A stretch of 64,000 nt of DNA, from NCBI RefSeq assembly GCF_004193775.1, contig NC_041008.1, positions 18,929,731-18,993,730 of the forward strand. Direction: 5' to 3'. Under the pieces are notes generated by a model. It saw nothing but the letters and a program-made list of their open reading frames with translations. It made no database searches and had not been told where the DNA came from. This DNA is from Glycine soja (taxonomy: Eukaryota > Streptophyta > Magnoliopsida > Fabales > Fabaceae). Below are positions 1 to 11,303 of the stretch, one piece after another (within the stretch, counting starts at the first letter, position 1; every line of letters starts with the position of its first letter). The position numbers and the translations under genes were made by a program.

Positions 1-118
1 TAGACGAAATATTCCAATGTTCGATCAATTTCATTCGTGCATCCAGGATTCTATTGAAAAAATTATTGATGTCAAAGTCGATGGTAACTGTGGTTATCAT
101 GCAATAGCAGCCTTATTA
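1..118 (+). pseudogene. OTU-domain fragment of a MULE transposase (unit 0 tail)
   Basis: This is the 3' part of a Mutator-like transposase gene whose 5' part lies outside the window. It aligns closely with 19470-19590 and 45362-45480. The translation contains the OTU cysteine-protease signature DGNCGY, with the catalytic Cys still present. Homology stops at about 118 in the middle of the domain and the sequence passes directly into the AT-rich minisatellite, so the rest of the gene was deleted here. The same minisatellite follows the MAIN-like gene at 32270, which suggests this stub is the remnant of a further upstream copy of the tandem unit. Confidence 0.75.
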
Positions 119-1080
119 ACTATTTCTTTCAATATTTTTCAAAACTAAAAAAATAAGTTATTTTAAATATTTGTTTCAATATCTTTTAAAACTAATAAAA
201 TTAAATTATTTTAAATTTTGCTTTCCATATTTTTTATAACTAACAAATTTAATATATTTTAAAATTTGGTTTCAATAATTTTTTAAAACTAACAATCTCA
301 ATATATTTTAAATTTTGGTTTCAATTATTTTTTAAATCTAACAATCTTAATTTTAATTTTGGTTTTATTATTTTTTATAACTAATTTAATATATTTTAAA
401 ATTTGATTTCAATCATTTTTTAAAACTAACAATCTTAATATATTTTAAATTTTGGTTCATGATTTTTTGAAATTTAAAATCAATTTTCGTTTAAATTTTT
501 GTTTCATTCAATTTTTCTAAAACTAACTAAGAATTTTAAAATCTTTTAAATTTTCAATTCAATCATTTTTTAAAACTAATCAAAAAATTTAAAATTTTTT
601 AAATTTTAGTTTCAATAACTTTTTATAACTAACAAATTTGTTATACAATTAAAATATTTTTTCAATATTTTTTATAACAAATTTAAATTATTTAAAATTT
701 TAATTTTAATATTTTTTATAACTAACAAATTTAAATTATTTTAGATAATGATTTCAATATTTTTCATAAGTAACAAATTCAATATCTTTTAAATAGTTGT
801 TTCAATTTTTTTTAAAAGTTAAACAAATAAAATATTACAGTATTTTATATTAATTTTTTTGTAATCTAATCTAGTATAATCTTAGTCTTTGCAATCTAAT
901 CTAATCTAAGTAGTAACCAAAATATTTTTTTTTTGTTTTTATATAAAAAAATCAATACTTAACAAGTAAATCATAAAAAATTATCAAATTACACTAACTA
1001 TTACAAAACAAAATTACACTACAAAACAATTTAAAAAATAATTCACAAATATATATTTAGAATTAAAAAAAAATTCAAAA
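119..1080. repeat. AT-rich minisatellite, unit 1 copy
   Basis: The sequence is almost pure A/T and consists of degenerate repeats of roughly 60 bp built on TTTTAAATTTTGGTTTCAAT and TTTTTAAAACTAACAA. It aligns with 32460-33270. No coding capacity is visible. Confidence 0.8.
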
Positions 1081-2517
1081 AAAAACTCATACGGATTAAC
1101 AATCCGTATAGTCCATACAGATTGTTGATTTGTATGGTTCATACGGATTGGTAATCCGTATGGGTTTTTTTTCTAGAAAAATACCATTTTTTCTTTGCCA
1201 AAGCTTCACACAAAAACATCAAATCAACATCAACAACAACAAAAGCAATACAATCATTCAAACCAAGAGCAACAACAACAACGAATCAACCAAAAGAGGA
1301 ACAAAGAATAAGTTACCTGGAAGAAGATGAACCACAGAGAAGAAGCTTGAACTAGGAAGAAGAACATGAACCACCAAGAAGAAGAAGAACCAGAAAGAAA
1401 AAGCAGTGTGCCAATGGAGGAAGAAGAAGCGTGAAAAAAGAAGTAGAGGAAGCATGAGAGTGACTCATATGGATGAGTCACTGTTTCTTTTTATAGTGAA
1501 CAGGTGAAGGGCATTTTAGCCCTTTCACCTTGGTTGTTGGGTGTCCCAGCAAAAATGCTGGATGCCCAAAACAACTCCCCTAAACATCACTCATTGACTA
1601 TCAGCCAAAAGATGATTCACGAGTTCTAAAGGAGACCCAGTCAACAAAGCCCAAGAAGATATTTCCCTCTAATCCATACATGAAGAGACATATCCAATCT
1701 CTTCTCATAAGATCCTTGACCCTCTTGATGGAAGGACCACAACTTATGATTCACCCATTTCACTAGTTGGGCTGAATCCTTAAAGCAACACCATCAACTC
1801 CACCAACAAGATATTTACCTCTAATCCATACATGAACACTTAAAATATAACATAACATTTTAAAAGGCAATCTTTCACTTAGCTTTGCGGATATATATGC
1901 AAAGAAAGCAATATATAACTAAGAGATTAACAATGAAAAGTAGTGATTCAATAATATTTCTAGAGGTTTAGACCGTAAGAGAGAGACACTTTTTGTTGAG
2001 CATGTTTGATTGCTGATTGATTATGTGAAGAGGTTTTTCTTGTGGCTTTTGTTGGGAAAAAATCATTCTCATATTTTTATTACTCAAAAATCACACAACT
2101 AAGAACAAGAGACATCTATAAACGAAATAAAAAAAAATACAAATTTATTTAACGTGGTTCAGGTCCTCATTCCTACATTCACAGCTTAACCTCAACTTGT
2201 TTGACGTGGTTCAGATTCTCATGTTTACATCCACGATCTCCTCACAACAAGTTTTTTTAGGACAAACTGAACAATATCTTAGAGATTTGAAATTACAATT
2301 TGAATTGTTTCCCAACAGCTTTGCTTACATGCCATATGTTTCCTTCTTGCAAATTCACCAAAAGACATGTCATCACCGTAAAGTAATAGAAGTTGAAGAT
2401 GATATACAAATCATTTGCCTCAATACAAACCAAAAAGAGTGGATGAAGAAAAGAAAACAAAAAACAAAATCCCTTCTCCCTCCCACACACGCAATGCTTC
2501 GTAGCCTCTTAGGATAC

Positions 2518-2608
<91 letters not shown>

Positions 2609-3318
2609 CTTAATAAAACCTCCATCATAATTCACAATTTCACATTATTAATAGAAAAATGGAAAACACAAAGCACATTAAAACCTCTACCCTGTTAAAT
2701 TGTGATTGAGCATTCTATAATGCTCTCTAATTCCTTCTTTTTTTTTGGTTGTGAGAAGGATAAGCATAAAGAGGAGGAGGTTGAAATTTTTTAGAAAAAA
2801 GGAAAAAGAAGTAAATAGAAAAGGGAATCAGATGGCAAAATAAGGATAGTGTTTTTAATGTGTAGAAGGAGAGAACAAAGCGTCACAAATTCAAAACTTT
2901 CAAAAGCTAATGAAAATCACAAAAGAGACATTGTTACTCTCCCACATTAACGGGCTCACTACTTGTTCCCTTTTTATAGAGCAAAATCCATGGAGCAAAA
3001 CTAATAAGGCATGATAATTTTGAATTTTTTAAAATTAAAATCAAATTTAAATACAACACAATAGTGATAACGAATCTGACTGTTGTCAGTATGTTTTAAT
3101 GGTTTCAAGACACAACGACAAAAGCCCAAAAAAACACAGAAGGAGGCATAAGTCTACAAAAATGCTTCTTGCATCAAGCATTCTTGTATATAGAATCAAT
3201 AAGGTTGCAAAGATATATGTATTTCACTGGTAGAGTCAACTTGCATTAGGTTGTAAAATTAAAAATCACAACAACTTATTGACATCACTAAAAACACTAT
3301 CAACCACCAACTTCATTT
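1081..3318. other. Non-coding segment of tandem unit 1
   Basis: This stretch aligns with 33271-35378 in unit 2 but has several indels of 50-200 bp. It starts with palindromic CATACGGATT/AATCCGTATG motifs (1087-1166) and contains a perfect short palindrome, GGTGAAGGGC...GCCCTTTCACC, near 1503-1531. Short ORFs here are low-complexity (Ser/Leu or Lys rich) and are not conserved between copies, so I do not call them genes. Confidence 0.6.
2521..2606. repeat. Compound (TA)n(GA)n microsatellite
   Basis: About 22 TA dinucleotides are followed directly by about 21 GA dinucleotides. The homologous site in unit 2 (34819-34838) has only about ten GA and almost no TA, so this locus changed length after the duplication. 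Confidence 0.95.
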
Positions 3319-3323
3319 GTTAA

Positions 3324-5725
3324 TGTAACAGCCGTAACTTTTAATAAATAAATAAGAAATTAATAAATTAATAAATAAGTAAAAAAATTTATAATTAGGT
3401 CATAAATTTCCACTATATAAATCAAATGTTAACCTAGAACAGCTTTTACAAAACACTTCTGTCCCTTTCTCTTCTTCTGATGCACAAGAACCCTAACAGA
3501 GCAACCGGAGGAGGAGCTCTAGAGAGCACCAGAGACGCCACAATTGCTAACGGAGAACGATTGAGGGACTACGTCGAGGTAAGGGATGAGTTATTCACGC
3601 TTGGGGATTAGAATGAACATGTATAGGGATCCCTAGAGGATCAATTTTTGGGTATTTTGGGTTGTTTCTTAACTGATTTTCCCAAATTTATGCTTGTCAT
3701 GTGACTGAATTTCACTTTTTACAAATTTGATTTATTTACATATATTGCAAGTTTTGATTTCATATGAATTATTTTCTTATTTCAATGTTTTGATTTCAAT
3801 TTAAATTACATAATAATGATCATATATGTAGGCACATTATATGAATTATATGAATTGCTTACCCACGTTTGCTGGATGTGTATATGACTGATTTTGAATT
3901 ATATCTAATCATATAATGAAATCAGATTTTTTTAGATACATATATTACTAAATATTAACGCGTATGATTGTTTGTTGTTTATGCTATATAAGTTAGCAAT
4001 TACAATTATTCTTTTTGTTTATAAATGGCTGTACAGAAATAAATAGTTGTATAATATTTATGCTTTTCATTTTAAATATGTTGTAAATATTTCCTTCATC
4101 ATTGGTTGTGCAATAGTTACGTTTTCTGCTTTAAATTACGGGTTCCACTTTACAAATTTACATATATATACATATTTGTTAATTCATGTAACTGTACTAT
4201 GTATGATATATATTATTACATATAAATATATTTGTACGCTTTAAGGTTAAATATATATTTCATTGATTATAATTGTGCTTACCTATTAGTTAAATTCTTA
4301 CCGGTTAATTAATCGAGACTTAGAGGTACATATCATTATTTTATCCCTAAATATTTTGATTTGGTTAGTGCGTATATACTACCTGGAATTTGTATTACTA
4401 ATATATTTCAGTTTAATTTATATTTTTGTTGTGTCAAGTAAATGTTACTATTGAATAATATGTGTAGGATGCATGAGATGCGATAAATTATTTTATTATG
4501 AAAATGTGATTGAGATGATGTGTAAGTGATAATCATTTGATACGTAATGGATTGTGAATTACATGACTCTAGATGTTGTATGTTTTGAGTTGTGAGCCAT
4601 GAATTATGTAATCACACAACTGTAAGACCCTTTAAGGGCGACGAGTTAATGCGCGATGAGTTGTGATGGGATCCACTGTGGGAACCCGATGAGTTAATCA
4701 CTTGAGGCGCATTGAGTTAAAATATTTTTTTAAAAAAAATATATACAATCAAGATTTTGAAAACAATTGAGTAGTTGTATGTATCGCATAATTCATAGGT
4801 AGAGTCTGTGTGTTCAGATGTTTTTTTTTCGGTTGGACCTGAATCAGGAGGGAGAGGCCTTGACAGACTCTTCGGAGTGCAGGCCTTGGGGGTCATCCGG
4901 TTTGAGTGCTCCTGTAAGCCTGTGCCGATCCCACATGGTTGGAGCATTCTCGCAAAACAGCGTGACCCTGACTGGTCTCCCTATGATTTCACTTAGTGAG
5001 AGTGACCTGACTTACCCATTGTGAGGCATGTCCAGTCATGTACTCCTAGGCGCCCGACGAGGTTTTTCACTGAAAAATGGTACCACATTGCATGTAGGCT
5101 TGAGTCTAGAGTATTTGTTACATAACACATGTGTTTGACTTTCATTGGGTTAATAATTGTGGTTTGACGTTATTTTCTGGAGTGGATGAACTTGAATGGA
5201 TGTGCATAATACGTGTGATTTTGTGAAATGGTGTTAATTATATAAATTCAGGTGTAAGTATTATATGTTTCACATGCTCTAATATTTTATTATATATGAA
5301 TGTGATAACTCATTCCCGGTGTGTGTTTGTGTTTGGGCTGATTGCCATTTGTTCAGGTGAGCCATCATATGATGAATTCCATGTTAGAGCCGGAGAGACT
5401 TAATCTGTGATAGAGACATGTTTTGATAAGTGTGACATTGGGGCATAGGAATTACTTTGCATGCTATATTTTCCGTAAAAGATATATTTGTGTTATGTTT
5501 TCTGTTTTAGTTTTTTTTTATTATTATTCATTCAGTATAAACGGCCTTGTTTTGAGCCGGGATAACTTTGTTGTTTTTAGTCGAACAATTTCTACTATGT
5601 TTTCATTAAGTGAATGTGAACCCTTTTATCCTTTTGAATTGATTTAATTTAAATGTGTTTTAAAAAAAATCCCGCATGATTTTATTTCCTTGTATTCGTT
5701 ATTTGTGAGGGTAGAGGGTGTCACA
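3324..5725 (+). repeat. 5' LTR of the Tekay-like element
   Basis: The 2402-bp LTR begins TGTAACAGCC and ends GTGTCACA. Its first ~657 bp and last ~93 bp align to the 3' LTR; the middle (about 3981-5632) is absent there. In the aligned parts I count roughly 14 substitutions over about 750 bp, about 2%. Confidence 0.93.
3414..3422 (+). promoter_or_regulatory. Candidate TATA box of the Tekay LTR
   Basis: TATATAAAT lies about 90 bp into the LTR and is conserved in the 3' LTR. Position and sequence fit a U3 core promoter. Confidence 0.55.
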
Positions 5726-5730
5726 TTTAG

Positions 5731-5742
5731 TGGTATCAGAGC
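5731..5742 (+). other. Primer binding site (tRNA-iMet)
   Basis: TGGTATCAGAGC starts 5 nt after the 5' LTR. It is the common plant primer site complementary to the 3' end of initiator-methionine tRNA. Confidence 0.9.
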
Positions 5743-5911
5743 AGGTCGAACCTTTCGGTCATGTGTGTTATGAGCTTTCTGTGTTTCCTTGTGTACTCTG
5801 ATGCATTGTGTTTGTTTTGTTTGATTAGAAGTGTACTCTATTGTGTTGGTATATTTTTTTTCTTCTTTTTTCTTTTTTCAAAGTTTTGTTACTTGCATGA
5901 CATAGGGAGTA

Positions 5912-7620
5912 ATGGCTGGGAGAAATGAACGAGAACAACTCCTTACCGAGGCCTTGAACAACTTGGCGCAAGTTATGGCCAATCAGGGAGGTAGTGGAGG
6001 AGTGACTATGTACCATGGTTTAGATCGTTTTCAGAGGAACAACCCACCTACCTTCAAAGGGGGTTATGATCCTGAGGGTGCTGAGGCTTGGCTGAGGGAG
6101 ATTGAGAAGATCTTCCGGGTGATGGAATGTCAGGACCATCAGAAGGTGTTGTTTGCTACTCACATGCTAGCAGATGAGGCAGAGTATTGGTGGGAGAACA
6201 CTCACCCACGTTTGGAGGGAGCAGGTGGTGCTGTTGTCCTATGGGGGACCTTTAGACAAACTTTTCTGGAGAAGTATTTTCCAGAAGATGTGAAGAATAG
6301 AAAGGAGATGGAGTTCCTTGAGCTTAAACAAGGGAGTATGACGGTGGCAGAGTATACAGTGAATTTTGAGAACCTTGTAAGGAATTTTCCTCATTATCAG
6401 GGGAAGCTGGGGAGAGGTCCAAATACGTGAAATTTGTCAATGGCCTTCGACCAGAAGTAAAGATGATGGTAAATTATCACGACATTCACAACTTTGCACA
6501 GTTGACCAACATGTGTAGAATCTTTGATGAAGATCAGCGGGAGAAGGCTGCTTTTTACAGGAATGCCAATGCTAGTCATGGGAAAGAGAAGAAGTCTGTG
6601 ACTCACAGTCGTGCTAAGCCATATTCTGCCCCTCCCGGGAAATATGGAAACCATTCTAGGGGACAAAGGACCAGTGAAGGACATCACCTAGCTGGTGGGA
6701 GTTCTCAGCCAGTTAACAGAGTGTCTCAGCCTGCTAGTAGAGGTAATGGTGGTGCTCCTGCTACGCCAACCCGGTGTGCTAAGTGTGGTAGGATGGGTCA
6801 TTTTGCTCGTGAGTGCCCAGATAATGATGTGACTTGTTTCAACTACCGGGGTAAGGGCCACCTCAGTACCAATTGCCCACATGCGAGGAGGGAGAAGATG
6901 AGTGGAAGTCTGAATAACCAGAACGGACGACCAAAGACCACAGGGAGAGTGTTTGCTCTTAGTGGTGCTGATGCCGCACAGTCTGATGATCTCATTCAAG
7001 GTATGTGTTTCATAAGTCAAGTTCCCTTGGTTGTATTGTATGATTCAGGTGTGACCCATTCATTTATTTCTCGTGTCAGTGTTGAAAAACTTGCCTTGCC
7101 TGTGTCTTCCTTGAAATTTGACTTGATTGTGAATACACCTGCTAGTGGGTCTGTTTTAACTTCTGATGTGTGTTTGCAAAGTCCTGTCTTAATTTCTAAT
7201 AGACAATTTCTTATTGACTTAGTTGTTTTACCTTTGAGTCAGATTGATGTTATTCTTGGTATGGATTGGTTATCTTCCAATCATGTCTTATTAAATTGCT
7301 TTGAGAAATCTGTTGTCTTTCCTGAGTCTGGTGTGAGTGAAGGTGATATATTTTTGTCTGCTAACCAAGTTGAGGCATCTTTAAGGGAGGATGCACAGGT
7401 ATACATGATCTTAGCTAGTATGAGTGTTGAGACCAAAACCCCTGTGAGTGATATACCATTGGTGAGAGAGTTTCCAGAGGTGTTTGAGGAGGTGTCAAGA
7501 TTACCACCTGAGAGAGAGGTCGAGTTCTCGATAGACCTAGTGCCCGGTACTGGACCCATATCCATAGCACCTCATAGGATGTCTCCTGTAGAGTTGAGTG
7601 AACTTAAGAAACAATTATAG
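5912..7620 (+). pseudogene. gag-pro: gag-protease of the Tekay-like element, frameshifted
   Basis: The reading frame opens at ATG 5912 and encodes a capsid-type Gag (retrotransposon gag block around residues 40-170). Near 6400-6430 the frame changes by one nucleotide and continues in another frame to 7620. The second part carries a CCHC zinc knuckle (CAKCGRMGHFAREC) and a second knuckle whose second Cys is replaced (CFNYRGKGHLSTNC). Next comes an aspartic-protease site with DSG in YDSGVTHSFIS. The frame ends at an in-frame TAG (7618-7620) directly before the RT. Gag would form the particle and the protease would cut the polyprotein; with the shift and stop neither product would be made normally. 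Confidence 0.88.
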
Positions 7621-8604
7621 GAACTCTTAGAGAAACAATTTGTGAGGCCTAGTGTGTCACCTTGGGGAGCACCAGTGTTGTTAGTTAAGAAGAAGGATGG
7701 GACTATGAGGCTATGTGTAGATTATCGTCAGTTGAATAAGGTAACGATTAAGAATAGGTACCCTTTGCTTAGGATAGATGACCTGATGGACCAATTAGTA
7801 GGGGCTTGTGTGTTCAGTAAGATAGATCTTAGGTCAGGTTACCACCAGATTAGAGTGAAGCCTGAAGATGTTCTGAAGACTGCCTTTAGGACCCGTTACG
7901 GTCATTATAAGTACTTGGTTATGCCTTTTGGTGTGACCAACGCCCCTGGTGTGTTCATGGATTATATGAATAGGATCTTTCACCCCTACCTAGATAGTTT
8001 TGTAGTGGTCTTCATAGATGATATCTTGGTGTATTCTAAGACTAGAGAGGAACATGAGGAGCATTTGAGAGTTGTGTTGCAAACTCTTAAAGACAATAGA
8101 CTGTATGCTAAGTTGTCCAAGTGTGATTTTTGGCTAGAGGAGGTGAGCTTCTTAGGGCACGTTATATCTAAGGGAGGGATAGCAGTAGATCCTTCCAAGG
8201 TAGAGGCGGTGATGAGTTGGGAGAGTCCTAAGTCAGTGTTTAAGATTAGGAGCTTTCTTGGCTTAGCAGGATACTACCGTAGATTCATAGAGGGTTTTTC
8301 TAAGCTAGCCTTACCTTTGACTAAGCTTACTCGTAAGGGTCAAGTTTTTGTGTGGGATGCCCAGCGTGAGAGTGGTTTCCATACCTTTAAGGAAAGGTTA
8401 ACCACTGCACCAGTTTTAGTGTTACTTGACCAGAGTGAACCTTTTGTGGTGTACTGTGATGCGTCCAAGATGGGTTTGGGTGGAGTGCTTATGCAACGGG
8501 GACAGGTTTGGAGGCATTACCTTTATGGATCTAAATTTGAGGTGTTTAGTGACCATAAGAACCTTAGATATTTGTTTGATCAAAAAGAGCTTAACATGAG
8601 GTAG
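7621..8604 (+). pseudogene. pol: Reverse transcriptase and broken RNase H of the Tekay-like element
   Basis: This continues the frame of the protease after the TAG at 7618-7620. RT blocks are clear: [23 protein letters not shown], and the catalytic FIDDILVYS near 8012-8038. RNase H starts at [14 protein letters not shown]. Between 8500 and 8520 the sequence jumps from the first RNase H strand to [10 protein letters not shown]. About 30 residues normally found there, including the catalytic Glu region, are missing without a frame change. Another in-frame TAG at 8602-8604 ends the segment. The initiation codon GTG at 7642 is not a real start. Confidence 0.88.
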
Positions 8605-10287
8605 AGGAGATGGTTAAAGTTCCTTAAGGATTACGATTTTGAGCTTAGCTATCACCCAGGTAAAGCCAATGTAGTAGCTGATGCCTTAAGTAGAAAATCC
8701 CTTCAAATGTCTGCTTTGATGGTTAGAGAGTTGGATCTCTTAGAGCAATTTAGAGACATGAGTTTGGCATGTGAGATCACCGCTAGTAGCATTAAGTTGG
8801 GTATGTTGAGAGTCACCAACGAACTCTTGAGCGAGATCCGTGAGGGTCAGAAGTCTGACCCATTCTTGTCAGCTCAGTTAGAGTCCATAGTCGTAGGGAG
8901 AGAGAGTAGTTTTAGAGTGGGAACTGATGGAGTTTTGAGGTTTCAGGATAAGGTGTGTGTTCCTAGTGTACCCAAGCTTAGAAGAACGATCTTGGAAGAG
9001 GGCCATAGAAGTAGTTTGAGTATCCACCCGGGAGCGACTAAGATGTACCAGGACCTTAGGCAGATGTTTTGGTGGCCGAGTATGAAGAAAGAAGTTAATG
9101 AGTTTGTCCTTGCATGCCTAGTGTGTCAGAAAGCTAAGATAGAACACCAGAAGCCTTCAGGGAAGTTGCAACCTTTAGAGATACCTGAGTGGAAGTGGGA
9201 TAGCATCTCCATGGATTTCGTGGTGGGGTTACCTAGAACCCCCAAAGGTTTAGATTCCATTTGGGTTATTGTAGACAGGTTGACCAAATCTGCTCACTTC
9301 ATCCCAATAAACATCAGATATTCTTTAGAGAGGTTGACTAGTTTGTACGTCAGTGAGATAGTTAGATTACACGGTGTTCCTTCTAGCATAGTCTTTGATA
9401 GAGATCCCAGATTTACCTCTAAATTTTGGGAGAGTCTTCATAAAGCCTTGGGGACCAAGCTTAGGTTGAGTTCTGCTTACCACCCACAGACTGACGGTCA
9501 AATCGAGTGCACCATCCAATCCTTAGAGGACCTCTTGAGAGCCTGTGTGTTAGAACAAAGGGGTAGTTGGGATAGTTTCTTACCCTTGATAGAGTTTACA
9601 TACAACAATAGTTTTCACTCCAGTATAGGTATGTCGCCTTACGAGGCATTGTATGGTAGAAGATGTAGGACACCTCTATGTTGGGTAGATTCCAGTGAGA
9701 GCATTGCCTTAGGACCTAAGGTAGTTCAGCAAACCACCGAAAAGGTCAAGTTGATCCAAGAAAGGATGAGAGCAGCCCAAAGTATGCAGAAGAGCTACTA
9801 TGATAAGAGAAGAAAGGATCTTGAATTTGCTATAGGTGATCATGTATTTCTGAGAGTCACTCCATGGACTGGGGTTGGTAGAGCGTTGAAGTCCCGTAAG
9901 CTCACACCTAGATTCATTGGTCCCTTTGAAATCCTAAAGCGTGTCGGCCCAGTTGCGTATCAGGTGGCTTTGCCACCATCTCTCTCAAATCTCCATAGTG
10001 TCTTCCATATCTCTCAACTCAGAAAATATGTCCATGATCCGTCGCATGTGATCGAGTTGGACAATGTCCAAGTGAAAGAGAACTTGACATATGAAACACA
10101 ACCATTGAGGATCGACGATCGTATGGTTAAGCAGCTAAGGGGGAAAGAGATCCCCTTGGTCAAAGTAGTATGGGGAAGTGCTTCGGGCGAGGATGCCACC
10201 TGGGAACTAGAGGGTCAGATGCGTGATGCATATCCTACCTTATTCGATACCGGTAAGTTTTGGGGACAAAACTTTTTTTTAGGGGGG
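8605..10287 (+). pseudogene. int: RNase H end, integrase and chromodomain-like tail (Tekay)
   Basis: The frame continues past the stop at 8602-8604. YHPGKANVVADALSRKS closes RNase H. The integrase then shows an HHCC-type zinc site ending CLVCQKAK, and catalytic D, D and E in SMDFVVGLP, VFDRDPRF and TDGQIECTI. The C-terminal part contains PLRIDDRMVKQL and VKVVWGS...ATWE, a chromodomain-like module that in chromoviruses guides insertion to heterochromatin. The open frame runs uninterrupted through the polypurine tract into the 3' LTR at 10314, so the natural stop has probably been lost. Alone, this part of pol looks the best preserved. Confidence 0.88.
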
Positions 10288-10293
10288 TGGAAT
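10277..10293 (+). other. Polypurine tract of the Tekay-like element
   Basis: The G-rich stretch AGGGGGGTGGAAT lies immediately before the 3' LTR and fits the plus-strand priming site. Confidence 0.75.
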
Positions 10294-11154
10294 TGTAACA
10301 GCCGCAACTTTTAATAAATAAATAAGAAATTAATAAATAAATAAATAAATAAATAAGTAAAAAAATATATAATTAGGTCATAAATTTCCACTATATAAAT
10401 CAAATGTTAACCTAGAACAGCTTTTACAAAACACTTCTGTCCCTTTCTCTTCTTCTGACGCACAAGAACCCTAATAAAGCAATCGGAGGAGGAGCTCTAG
10501 AGAGCACCAGAGACGCCACAATTGCTAACGGAGAACGATTGAGGGACTACGTTGAGGTAAGGGATGAGTTATTCACGCTTGGGGATTAGAATGAACATGT
10601 ATAGGGATCCCTAGAGGATCAATTTTTGGGTATTTTGGGTTGTTTCTTAACTGATTTTCCCAAATTTATGCTTGTCATGCGACTGAATTTCACTTTTTAC
10701 AACTTTGATTTATTTACATATATTGCAAGTTTTGATTTCATATGAATTATTTTCTTGTTTCAATGTTTTGATTTCAATTTAAATTACATAATAATGATCA
10801 TATATGTAGGCACATTATATGAATTATATGAATTGCTTACCCACGTTTGTTGGATGCGTATATGACTGATTTTGAATTATATCTAATCATATAATGAAAT
10901 CAGATTTTTTTAGATACATATATTACTAAATATTAACGCGTATAATTGTTTGTTGTTTGGCGCTTGTAACATACGTACTGGGCTTTGTTGAAATATATAT
11001 ATTTTTTTGCTTGCAATTCACTTCACGTTGGTTTTATGGCTTTGTTGAAATATATATATTTTTGAATTGATTTAATATAAATGTGTTTTAAAAAAAAATT
11101 CCGCATGATTTTATTTCCTTGTATTCGTTATTTGTGAAGGTAGAGGGTGTCACA
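10294..11154 (+). repeat. 3' LTR of the Tekay-like element, with internal replacement
   Basis: The LTR is 861 bp. Positions 10294-10958 match the start of the 5' LTR and 11060-11154 match its end. Between them, about 1650 bp present in the 5' LTR are replaced by about 101 bp of unrelated sequence (10959-11059), which contains the phrase GGCTTTGTTGAAATATATAT twice. Confidence 0.9.
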
Positions 11155-11303
11155 GTTACAACAATAAACCAATCATAGTTCAGGTGTGGTAGTCCTTGAT
11201 GGAATATGGTTTGGTCAAAAGGCCACAACAGGAACGACACTGTTATATAAATAGTAAAATAAGTTTTGTATGTTACCATTGGTTGTTAAATTATAGATAG
11301 ATT

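Larger units (their letters stand above)
3324..11154 (+). mobile_element. Ty3/gypsy chromovirus, Tekay-like, full structure but degenerate
   Basis: The element runs from TGTAACAGCC to GGTGTCACA and is flanked by 5-bp target duplications GTTAA (3319-3323) and GTTAC (11155-11159), differing by one base. The matching uninterrupted site is seen in unit 2 at 35379-35383. Domain order is gag, protease, RT, RNase H, integrase, chromodomain-like tail, which is the Ty3/gypsy order. Wording of the RT and integrase blocks is typical of the Tekay/Del chromovirus lineage. The LTRs differ greatly in length (2402 against 861 bp). The coding region has one frameshift, at least two in-frame stops and an RNase H deletion, so the copy is non-autonomous. 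Confidence 0.95.

Noticed and set aside
2197..2635. ORFs spanning the microsatellite
   Set aside because: They end in Tyr-Ile or Ser-Leu repeats from TA/GA runs and are not conserved in length in unit 2.
4700..5030. Independent gene inside the Tekay 5' LTR (ORFs 4808-5024)
   Set aside because: The ORFs are short, overlap in different frames, and lie within the LTR; no start context or domain was recognised.
5731..5742. tRNA gene signal
   Set aside because: TGGTATCAGAGC here and at 26657-26668 is a primer binding site next to an LTR, without cloverleaf sequence around it.
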